The notes under the pieces were generated by a model that was given only the letters and a program-made list of their open reading frames with translations, was not told where the DNA came from and did not search any database. Shown in pieces: positions 8,412-14,480 of a DNA stretch of 40,286 bases. Source of the DNA: Algoriphagus faecimaris (GTDB lineage Bacteria; Bacteroidota; Bacteroidia; Cytophagales; Cyclobacteriaceae); assembly GCF_900101705.1 (NCBI RefSeq), contig NZ_FNAC01000043.1:1-40286 (forward strand), written 5' to 3'. Position numbers and translations under genes: made by a program. Position 1 is the first letter of the stretch. Every line of letters starts with the position of its first letter.

Positions 8412-8474
8412 GTCAATTGTTTGACTTTCTGAATGGGGGGTATGTTTATGTCAAGTTTTCGGCGCTGAGAGCTT
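8412..8474 (+). promoter_or_regulatory. Cassette promoter, copy 1: 17-nt spacer with G6, plus 5' hairpin
   Basis: TTTG (8420-8423) and TATGTTTA (8441-8448) resemble the Bacteroidota -33 and -7 elements, separated by 17 nt that include GGGGGG (8435-8440). The inverted repeat GTCAA-N4-TTGAC (8412-8425) overlaps the -33 element and could be an operator. Close to the expected transcript start, AAGTTTTC (8453-8460) and GAGAGCTT (8467-8474) form an 8-bp stem around GGCGCT. Promoter calls are by pattern only. Confidence 0.5.
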
Positions 8475-8481
8475 TTTTAAT

Positions 8482-8630
8482 ATGTATATCCGCTTTCTTA
8501 CCAGTAGTAAAACTGAACAGCTAAAATTCTGCGAAAATGTTCGATTTATGCAGGCATCGGTCATCGGACACCTGACATCCGTCGTTTTAGTAAGAAAATT
8601 AGGCTACTGGTGTTATTACGGATAATCATG
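8482..8630. mobile_element. 149-bp MITE-like insertion with 9-bp target duplication
   Basis: Compared with leader copy 3, this leader has an extra 149 bp bounded by a perfect 9-bp direct repeat, TTTTTTAAT (8473-8481 and 8631-8639). The ends are imperfect inverted repeats: ATGTATATCCG and CCAGTAG at the left pair with CTACTGG and CGGATAATCAT at the right. It has no coding capacity. It looks like a non-autonomous transposon derivative that landed in the 5' leader, between the promoter hairpin and the peptide start. Confidence 0.75.
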
Positions 8631-8668
8631 TTTTTTAATCAATCGTTTAATTTTAAATCTTTGAAAAA

Positions 8669-8938
8669 ATGAAAAGACTTAAAAATTATGTGTGTTTTAT
8701 GGTAGGTTTCTTTTGCTTGTGTAGTTTACAAAAGGAACTTATAGCACAGGAGAAGATTTACGAAGCTTGTCCTAATATGGAGCTTTCCTATTCTATTATA
8801 GACGAGGAAACTAAAATGTGTGGAAATAGTGGAATGGGCGGAAGTGGGTCACAGGTCACCTTCTTAGTTTGTAACCCTGATCCAGTTCAATGTTGTCCAG
8901 GGCTAGATTTTGAACCAGAACCATCTTGTTTTGGATAG
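8669..8938 (+). CDS. Small secreted Cys-rich peptide, cassette 2
   Basis: 89 residues. The N-terminus MKRLKNYVCFMVGFFCLCSL and following residues to about IAQ-27 look like a Sec signal with an unusually Cys-rich hydrophobic core. The mature part has six Cys (EAC, KMC, LVC, QCC, SCF), a Gly/Ser-rich centre (GNSGMGGSGS) and an acidic Pro-containing tail. The upstream leader is identical in plan to that of cassette 4 up to the ATG, yet the mature peptides are unrelated. The stop is 12 nt from the lipoprotein start; this is the only cassette without a hairpin between the two genes. Function unknown. Confidence 0.7.
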   Translation: MKRLKNYVCFMVGFFCLCSLQKELIAQEKIYEACPNMELSYSIIDEETKMCGNSGMGGSGSQVTFLVCNPDPVQCCPGLDFEPEPSCFG

Positions 8939-8950
8939 ATTTATATTATT

Positions 8951-10072
8951 ATGTTAAAATTAGGAAATCTAGTTTATATTTTTATTTTTTTACTTTCCTA
9001 TTCCTGTAATCAGAAAGCGGTAAAAATAGAATATTTACAAAATGAAAGTGAGGAATTGAATATTTCCTCACTTTTTTCTTCGATACAAACCATTGTTTTA
9101 GAGACTAGGGATGATGCGCTGATAGGTGAAATTTCACTGGTTCGCTATGGAGAAAACAGGATTTTTATTTTGGATAAAAGGCGTGCACTTTCAGTTTTTG
9201 TTTTTGATGGAGAGGGAAATTTTATAAAGAAAATTGAAGGAGGATGGACTGGTCCTGGATACCTCAATTTTCCTGATCATCTGGTAGTTTTGAAAGATGA
9301 GTTGATGATTTACGATCCTAGACAAAATAAGGTCATGGTATTTTCATTGGAGGGCTCATTCAAGCATGAATCTTCGTTAAAGGACACTGGAATTTATGCT
9401 TTGGATATGATTGCCAATAAGGGGGAAGCGGTATTCTTTGATTTTTACTCTGAACCCAATTCACTTTTTAGACTTGTAGATGTCAACGGCGAGGAAGCTG
9501 TAAATCAGCTCAATGAATTTGAGGAAGTAAAGGTGGTTTCTGGTCGGAGATTGCCTTATGTATCCTTGACAAAAGATAATAAAATAAGGGTACAGCTTCC
9601 AGGCTCCTTTTGTTATTATGAGTATGATAAAGCAGGTTTAAGTAATTATGAATGTTTAGATTTTGGGGAAGAAAATAATTTTCAAGGTCAGTCTGAGGTG
9701 ATTTTCAAGGATTACTATGAGGAGCTTGTGCAAAAAGAGTTGTCTATGCTTAGGGGGGAGTTTGTAGACTTGACAGGCCATTCACTTTTTTCAATTCAGC
9801 AAGGAGCGGCTGTTATTTTTTCCATTTATGATAAGGAAGAGAACAAAGCCTATCCGATTCGGCTAAAAAATGATCTTGGAGGGATTTGTCCGGATATAGA
9901 ATCCCTACCGGCTTATAATGTGCATCCTGGAGAATTAACACTAGGGTTTTTTCCGGGGGATTTGAAGTTGATTTATGCTCAATCTGATAAGCAGCAGGAG
10001 CTGCTTGATTTTTTTAAAACAAAAGCAATAGAAGACAGTGATAATCCAATTCTATTTAGATTAATTGAATGA
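8951..10072 (+). CDS. Six-bladed beta-propeller lipoprotein, cassette 2
   Basis: 373 residues with a lipoprotein signal, MLKLGNLVYIFIFLLSYSC, Cys at 19. The family segment here is GGWTGPGYLNFPDHLVV (about residues 95-111), in which the usual Glu of GPGE is replaced by Tyr. Repeated strand-turn units with D-x-x-G and aromatic residues suit a beta-propeller. It is probably translated from the same transcript as the peptide 12 nt upstream and anchored in the outer membrane. Divergent from the neighbouring propellers; ligand unknown. Confidence 0.75.
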   Translation: MLKLGNLVYIFIFLLSYSCNQKAVKIEYLQNESEELNISSLFSSIQTIVLETRDDALIGEISLVRYGENRIFILDKRRALSVFVFDGEGNFIKKIEGGWTGPGYLNFPDHLVVLKDELMIYDPRQNKVMVFSLEGSFKHESSLKDTGIYALDMIANKGEAVFFDFYSEPNSLFRLVDVNGEEAVNQLNEFEEVKVVSGRRLPYVSLTKDNKIRVQLPGSFCYYEYDKAGLSNYECLDFGEENNFQGQSEVIFKDYYEELVQKELSMLRGEFVDLTGHSLFSIQQGAAVIFSIYDKEENKAYPIRLKNDLGGICPDIESLPAYNVHPGELTLGFFPGDLKLIYAQSDKQQELLDFFKTKAIEDSDNPILFRLIE

Positions 10073-10124
10073 CTTTTTTGCTTTTTGGTTAGAGATGAAT
10101 ATCGAAAGTCCCTGCAGGAATTCC

Positions 10125-10438
10125 AACCTTCGAGCCCCGATAACTTTCGGGGCTCAAAGGTTTACTCTATCCCGTCAAATCGCTGAGATTTTTTATTTTC
10201 CCATACCTACTCGTTAACCAGTTGTTCATCACTAAATTTATCTTTTTTATTAACAAATTGTATTTCAGCAAGTTATAAATATAATTATTTTAAGAACTAA
10301 AAATTTTATGACTGATAATCAACTCCTTATGGTATACAATTGCAAATTTATTAGTCAATTGCTTGACTTTCTGAATGGGGGGGGTATGTTTAGTTCAAGT
10401 TTTCGGCGCTGAGAGCTTTTTAATCAAATTATAACCTT
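10125..10438 (+). repeat. Cassette leader repeat, copy 2
   Basis: This is a complete copy of the leader repeat, with the upstream hairpin (10125-10162), conserved middle block, promoter region and 5' hairpin. It is near-identical to copy 1 until TTTTTAATCAA (about 10425) and then differs for the last 14 nt before the peptide ATG. It fills nearly the whole gap after lipoprotein 2; the preceding 50 bases show nothing else. Confidence 0.9.
10354..10418 (+). promoter_or_regulatory. Cassette promoter, copy 2: 19-nt spacer with G8, plus 5' hairpin
   Basis: CTTG (10362-10365) and TATGTTTA (10385-10392) are separated by 19 nt including eight G (10377-10384), two more than copy 1. The GTCAA-N4-TTGAC inverted repeat overlaps the -33 element. 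The stem AAGTTTTC (10397-10404) with GAGAGCTT (10411-10418) is identical to copy 1. Confidence 0.5.
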
Positions 10439-10687
10439 ATGTTTAAGAAAATTAAAATTATTTGTTTTGCTTTAATAGGATTCTTTGTCTTTGCTTTTTC
10501 AAGCAGCCTAAAAGCAAATGACTATCCGTCAAATACCGGCTATTGGGTGCAAAGTGGAAACAACACCTATTATTGTGAATGGTCATTCTTCGAATGGGTA
10601 TGTCAGTCAGGTTCAACTTCTGACGGTCCTCCTGAAGAATCTCTTCCAGAGGGAGGTAATAAAAATATATGCATCCTATCCAAATAA
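10439..10687 (+). CDS. Small secreted peptide, cassette 3
   Basis: 82 residues. The signal MFKKIKIICFALIGFFVFAF continues to about residue 26 (SSSLKAN). The mature part is aromatic-rich (GYWVQSGNNTYYCEWSFFEW) and has three Cys (YYC, WVC, NIC), then an acidic Pro/Gly-rich stretch. The odd Cys count differs from the other copies. The last codons overlap the left arm of a long terminator-like hairpin, so peptide coding and hairpin constrain each other. A lipoprotein follows 52 nt downstream. Function unknown. Confidence 0.65.
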   Translation: MFKKIKIICFALIGFFVFAFSSSLKANDYPSNTGYWVQSGNNTYYCEWSFFEWVCQSGSTSDGPPEESLPEGGNKNICILSK

Positions 10688-10707
10688 AATGGGTGGGGTG
10701 CATTTTT
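10669..10707 (+). terminator. Terminator-like hairpin overlapping the peptide 3 stop codon
   Basis: ATGCATCCTATCC (10669-10681) can pair with GGGTGGGGTGCAT (10691-10703) along 13 bp, with some G-U pairs, around a 9-nt loop containing the TAA stop. TTTT follows. It sits between peptide and lipoprotein, as in other cassettes. Confidence 0.6.
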
Positions 10708-10739
10708 AAGAAAATCAACAATCTTTAATTTTCAACAGT

Positions 10740-11990
10740 ATGGCTCGAAAAAGTAAATATACTTTTCAAATCCTTTTTCTATTGGTTTTTTGGGCGTGTT
10801 CAGAAGAATCAAATCTTTCCAATAGGGATCCCTATACCATAGTATCGAATAAGATGCAAAAGGGACCAAAAATCATCTTAACTCGCTCAGCAATTGCCCC
10901 AATTGTAGATGATAGCCTAAATCATCGATTTAATCGACTTAGCCTGGATTATCTTTGGCAAGACTCTCTTTTATTTTATGCCAATCAGAATAAAATCCAT
11001 CAGGTAAATATTCAATCTGGTGAACATGAGGTAATCGAAATCCCAGATTATGAGGTTAGGAATACAATAATTTCTACCCTTCCCATCAGCAAGGACTCGA
11101 TTCTAACACTTCAGCTGATGCCGCCTATTTTGATGATTAACGATTCCAGGGGGAATGTTTTTTATAAGAAAACGCTTCCTTTTTTTGATTTTGATGTAGA
11201 TAATCTTTGGTGGAAAACCATGAATATGGCCCTAGATGCTGGAAGCTTTAACTATAACCTTCAACCACTACGTCCACTTTATTTTGATCGATCCAAAAAG
11301 CAAGTTTTTATTCCCTTTCTTCCTGTGGATTATATTCTTTTAGATCAGGTAGAAAACTCTGAGACGATTGGGGTGTTTGATTTGGAAAATCAAGATTGGG
11401 ACTATGGCCTAGGTGCCGCCCAGGGGTTGATCAAATATCGGGGAGATCAAAATTACACTAAGATATTTGACCAGAATTATTTTTTAGTTCAAGGTGACAC
11501 CACCTTTTTGAGCTATCCGATTAGTCATCATGTGTTTTTGTTAAATTCTAAAACGGGAGAACTCATTGATGAAGTCATTGCCTCCCCCCAAGATCCTGAT
11601 CCGATTCCTGCACCGATACGAAAGGATGTCTTAACGTCAAGCGATTTTGTAAAGATGGAGGAGTGGAGAGCGGGCTCCCCTTTCTATGGGGATTTGGCAT
11701 TTCATGAGGATTTGGGAATGTATTCTCGGGTTTATTTTCACAAGAAGAGTCAAATTGATGGGTTTAAAGGAGCATATTGGGAAAACAGGGAAACTACTTT
11801 ACTGATTTTTGACAAGAATCTTAAGTTGATTCAAGAAATTGAACTTGATCCAGAAATTTTTCAGCTTTGGCGATATCTTCCCACCTCGGATGGGTTTTTG
11901 GTTTCGGAGATGAATCTTCAAAAAGAACTCGAAAACTCAGATGAAATTCGGCTCGGGTACACGGCAAAGTATCGCTTGGAGGTAGAGTAA
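10740..11990 (+). CDS. Propeller-type lipoprotein, cassette 3 (divergent)
   Basis: 416 residues with a lipoprotein signal, MARKSKYTFQILFLLVFWAC, Cys at 20. It is the most divergent member: the G-x-GPGE motif is absent, and the nearest segment reads NIQSGEHEVIEIPDYEV. Size, lipobox, strand-rich repeats and position after a cassette peptide still place it in the same group. Such a DUF4221-like or six-bladed propeller protein would be held at the outer membrane. Ligand unknown. Confidence in the fold is lower than for the others. Confidence 0.65.
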   Translation: MARKSKYTFQILFLLVFWACSEESNLSNRDPYTIVSNKMQKGPKIILTRSAIAPIVDDSLNHRFNRLSLDYLWQDSLLFYANQNKIHQVNIQSGEHEVIEIPDYEVRNTIISTLPISKDSILTLQLMPPILMINDSRGNVFYKKTLPFFDFDVDNLWWKTMNMALDAGSFNYNLQPLRPLYFDRSKKQVFIPFLPVDYILLDQVENSETIGVFDLENQDWDYGLGAAQGLIKYRGDQNYTKIFDQNYFLVQGDTTFLSYPISHHVFLLNSKTGELIDEVIASPQDPDPIPAPIRKDVLTSSDFVKMEEWRAGSPFYGDLAFHEDLGMYSRVYFHKKSQIDGFKGAYWENRETTLLIFDKNLKLIQEIELDPEIFQLWRYLPTSDGFLVSEMNLQKELENSDEIRLGYTAKYRLEVE

Positions 11991-12194
11991 AGTGGAATTC
12001 AAGGATCAGAAAATTCAATTCTAGACGACCTTTTTCAATTGCAGTGTGGAGTTGATTTAATGGTTTGAATTTACCCTCCGAGGGTTTTCAATCCCTCGGA
12101 GGGTTTGATTTTTTCGAACACAGAATTCTGATTTTTGAAGTCTTCAAGATCATGAAGGTCTTTCTTTGAAATTAGGACTTAAAATAGAGACCTC
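11991..12194. other. Gap after cassette 3: htpG-tail-like segment and terminators
   Basis: The stretch has no gene. At 12042-12062 it repeats the end of htpG (AGTGTGGAGTTGATTTAATG against AGTGTAGAGTTGATTTAATG at 8113-8132). Next come a strong terminator at 12073-12112 and further hairpins. It leads directly into leader copy 3, so the htpG-tail + terminator + leader order of 8113-8240 is repeated here. Confidence 0.6.
12073..12115 (+). terminator. Strong intrinsic terminator after cassette 3
   Basis: ACCCTCCGAGGG (12073-12084) pairs perfectly with CCCTCGGAGGGT (12093-12104) around an 8-nt loop, followed by TTGATTTTTT. It should end transcription from cassette 3. Confidence 0.85.
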
Positions 12195-12209
12195 ATCGAA
12201 GGTCTTTTT
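12188..12209 (+). terminator. Second small terminator upstream of leader copy 3
   Basis: AGACCT (12188-12193) pairs with AGGTCT (12200-12205), then TTTT. The right arm and what follows match the right arm of the htpG terminator (GAAGGTCTTTTT), suggesting derivation from it. Confidence 0.5.
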
Positions 12210-12557
12210 CGATTTTCTTGGGATTCAAACCTTCAAGCCCCGATAATTTTCGGGGCTCAAAGATTACTCAATCCCGTCAAATCGCCGAGATTTTTTAATT
12301 TCCCATTCCTACTTGTTAGCCTGATGTTCATCACTCAATTTATCTTGTTTATTAACAAATTGTATTTCAGTGAGTTAGAAATGTAATTATTTTAAGAACT
12401 AAAATTTTTATGACTGATAATCAACTCCTTATGGTATAGAATTACAAATTTATTAGTCAATTGCTTGACTTTCTGAATGGATGGAGGTATGTTTAGTTCG
12501 AGTTTTCGGCGCTGAGAGCTTTTTTAATCAATCGTTTAATTTTAAATCTTTGAAAAA
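12195..12557 (+). repeat. Cassette leader repeat, copy 3
   Basis: A complete copy, a little more diverged than copies 1 and 2. Its last section, from GAGAGCTTTTTTAAT to the peptide ATG, is the uninterrupted version of copy 1 and serves as the empty site that defines the 149-bp insertion there. Confidence 0.9.
12454..12521 (+). promoter_or_regulatory. Cassette promoter, copy 3: 20-nt spacer with interrupted G run, plus 5' hairpin
   Basis: CTTG (12464-12467) and TATGTTTA (12488-12495) are 20 nt apart. The G tract is broken as GGATGGAGG (12479-12487), which should be less prone to slippage, so this copy may be locked. The 5' stem is GAGTTTTC (12500-12507) with GAGAGCTT (12514-12521); the A-to-G change relative to copies 1 and 2 keeps pairing through G-U. 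Confidence 0.5.
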
Positions 12558-12767
12558 ATGAAAAATTTCATCAAAAGTATTTGCATCGGGTTGCTTTTCC
12601 TACCTATGATCATGTCTCAAAAGTCAATGGCAGAACCTACTGTTATTTGTTGTGTTGAAAATCCTTGGCGAAAATGTGCTGTTGTCGTTTATCTCGACTC
12701 AGATGGTAATCAGGTTAATTTTAATGTAGCAAATGGAACTGAAGTTCGCTGTCCATCTTACCTATAA
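12558..12767 (+). CDS. Small secreted Cys-containing peptide, cassette 4
   Basis: 69 residues, the shortest copy. The signal MKNFIKSICIGLLFLPMIMS runs to about residue 25 (KSMAEP). The mature part of about 44 residues has four Cys (VICCV, RKCAV, VRCPS) and a strand-like middle (VVVYLDSDGNQVNFNV). The gene is separated from its lipoprotein by 175 nt, the longest gap in the array, which includes a TCCCGA/TCGGGA hairpin at 12894-12908. Function unknown. Confidence 0.65.
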   Translation: MKNFIKSICIGLLFLPMIMSQKSMAEPTVICCVENPWRKCAVVVYLDSDGNQVNFNVANGTEVRCPSYL

Positions 12768-12942
12768 GTTGATCTTTTATTTAGCTTGTTTTCTTTTCAG
12801 ATCATGAAATCGAGCCTTTCTGAATCAGACAAGCATGATGTAACCATCACACTCTGTTTTTTCCCGATCTATCAGGGCAAACATGCGAGATTCTCCCGAT
12901 TCTCGGGACAGGTAGTGACCATTGAAAAATAATTATAGACAA

Positions 12943-14001
12943 ATGAAAAATAGTCTTCTTTTCTCTTTTGTAGTTTTAATTTCACTATTTGTTTCTTGCA
13001 GTGAAAAAGTCGAATTAACGGATCCTTTGGAGGAGTTTGACCGGTCAAGGAAACTGAACGCTACACCATTATCCTCCGCCGATTCACTGTTCCGAGCCTG
13101 GAACATGTACTTGGTGGAGGATAAGTTATTGATTAATGACGATGGCTTAGATTATATCTATCGATTGATCGATCCTGTCGAAGATAGATACTTGGGGAAG
13201 TTTGGCCGTTCAGGTCAAGGTCCCTGCGAACTAAGTGCATCTGTATTTTTGAACAGATACGGAAGTGATGGGGAGAATATGGGAATATTTGATGCATCCC
13301 AAATTCGATTTCAAAGCTTTGCGGTCTCTTCTCTTGAAGATTCAACCGAAACAGCTTTGTGTGAACCTTATTTGTTTCCAATTGATGGTCTCGTCACGCA
13401 ATATGTGAAACTTGATTCAATCCGTTTTTTAGCTTTCTCCCTAGACGGCAGCCAACCTTACAACTTATATCGAGAAGCTGAAAATGTTCAGTCTTTGGGT
13501 ACATATCCTTATCAAGCTAAATTTCAGACTGTCCCGGCTATGAATTTAGCATTAGCTTATCAGTTTGATTTTTTTAAGAACCCAAAAAATTCCAAAACTT
13601 TAAGCACTTCTTCATACTCTTTTAATATGGATGTACTGCAACTGAATAGGAATGGGGACTTAGAACTATCAGCATCGCGGCATTATTGGCCTACGCTATT
13701 TGATCCATCGGAAAATTCATCAAGGGTTTCTTCGACCATTCTGCCCGATGCAGTTTTTGGAAATATTAGTACTTCCGTTTCAGCTAATCAAATTTACGTT
13801 CTTTATAGAGATAAGCCTTGGGAAAATGATGTTTTCCAAACGAGTAATCGAATTCTTGTTTATGACTGGGATTTGAATCCCATTGAAATTCTGGAATTAG
13901 ATCAAGAGGTCAGCCGTATTGCCGTACATGAGGATGATAACTATTTGGTGGGGTATGTGGATGATGGCAAGGCAAATTTGTTTCGTTTTGATTTGAAATA
14001 A
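12943..14001 (+). CDS. Six-bladed beta-propeller lipoprotein, cassette 4
   Basis: 352 residues from the ATG at 12943; an in-frame TTG lies seven codons upstream but the ATG gives the better signal, MKNSLLFSFVVLISLFVSC, Cys at 19. The family motif reads FGRSGQGPCELSASVF (about residues 86-101), with GPGE altered to GPCE, adding a Cys. The stop codon TAA coincides with the point where homology to the leader repeat resumes (TAAAATTTTTAT), so leader copy 4 was joined directly at the end of this gene. Ligand unknown. Confidence 0.75.
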   Translation: MKNSLLFSFVVLISLFVSCSEKVELTDPLEEFDRSRKLNATPLSSADSLFRAWNMYLVEDKLLINDDGLDYIYRLIDPVEDRYLGKFGRSGQGPCELSASVFLNRYGSDGENMGIFDASQIRFQSFAVSSLEDSTETALCEPYLFPIDGLVTQYVKLDSIRFLAFSLDGSQPYNLYREAENVQSLGTYPYQAKFQTVPAMNLALAYQFDFFKNPKNSKTLSTSSYSFNMDVLQLNRNGDLELSASRHYWPTLFDPSENSSRVSSTILPDAVFGNISTSVSANQIYVLYRDKPWENDVFQTSNRILVYDWDLNPIEILELDQEVSRIAVHEDDNYLVGYVDDGKANLFRFDLK

Positions 14002-14156
14002 AATTTTTATAACTGATAATCAACTCCTTATGGTATACAATTGTAAATTTATTAGTCAATTGCTTGACTTTCTGAATGGGGGGGGGGTAAGTTTAGTTCA
14101 AGTTTTCGGCGCTGAGGGCTTTTTAATCAATCGTTTAACCTTAATTTTCAAAGATT
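14000..14156 (+). repeat. Cassette leader repeat, copy 4 (3' half only)
   Basis: This copy keeps only the promoter-proximal half, from AAAATTTTTAT to the peptide start, and lacks the upstream hairpin and middle block. It begins at the stop codon of lipoprotein 4, without a terminator between, so read-through from cassette 4 into cassette 5 is possible. An open frame at 14030-14242 crossing it is not a gene. Confidence 0.9.
14055..14121 (+). promoter_or_regulatory. Cassette promoter, copy 4: 21-nt spacer with G10, plus 5' hairpin
   Basis: CTTG (14063-14066) and TAAGTTTA (14088-14095) are 21 nt apart, with ten consecutive G (14078-14087), the longest tract of the set. The 5' stem is AAGTTTTC (14100-14107) with GAGGGCTT (14114-14121); the A-to-G change again keeps pairing through G-U. 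Confidence 0.5.
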
Positions 14157-14417
14157 ATGAAAAAATTAATTTTGTGCGGAATATTTTCTGCTTTGATTTC
14201 TCTAGGTTCCATGAGTGGATTGTCCGCTCAGGCATCTGTTGAACCAGGAGGTGTTACTTGCCCTTCTTATGGTCAAGTTGGAGGGAATTGTCACATTACT
14301 ATTCAGCGATATAAGCAAACGCAATATGGTGTTGGATTATGTGATTATTGCGAGTGGACAGGTTATCAGGTGGACTATTGTGATCCATTGTCTCATGGTG
14401 GGTGTATGAGTGTATAA
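14157..14417 (+). CDS. Small secreted Cys-rich peptide, cassette 5
   Basis: 86 residues. The signal MKKLILCGIFSALISLGSMS runs to about SAQA-26. The mature part starts ASVEPGG and has six Cys (VTC, GNC, GLC, DYC, VDYC, GGC) in a Tyr- and Gly-rich sequence, so up to three disulfides are possible. ASVEP resembles ASVDP of the cassette 1 peptide. The stop is 11 nt from a perfect 11-bp hairpin and 63 nt from the lipoprotein start. Secreted and probably oxidised in the periplasm; function unknown. Confidence 0.7.
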   Translation: MKKLILCGIFSALISLGSMSGLSAQASVEPGGVTCPSYGQVGGNCHITIQRYKQTQYGVGLCDYCEWTGYQVDYCDPLSHGGCMSV

Positions 14418-14428
14418 AATTTTATTTG

Positions 14429-14465
14429 GTACAGGGCTATATGAATAGTTAGCCCTGTACTTTCT
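14429..14465 (+). terminator. Terminator-like hairpin between peptide 5 and its lipoprotein
   Basis: GTACAGGGCTA (14429-14439) pairs perfectly with TAGCCCTGTAC (14450-14460) around a 10-nt loop, followed by TTTCTT. It ends 20 nt before the lipoprotein ATG. Confidence 0.7.
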
Positions 14466-14480
14466 TCAATAAATTGAAAT

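Larger units (their letters stand above)
8163..8668 (+). repeat. Cassette leader repeat, copy 1 (interrupted by a 149-bp insertion)
   Basis: This stretch between htpG and peptide 2 is copy 1 of a roughly 300-bp repeat also found at 10125, 12195 and (3' half only) 14000. In order it holds a GC hairpin for upstream termination (8183-8220), a conserved block with TTCATCACTAAATTTATCTT, the promoter region ending in a G tract, and a 5' hairpin. The homology to copy 3 continues right up to the peptide ATG, apart from an insertion at 8482-8630. Confidence 0.9.

Noticed and set aside
14030..14242. 70-codon frame across leader copy 4
   Set aside because: It reads through promoter elements and the G tract and overlaps peptide 5 in another frame; the same leader in other copies is not open.
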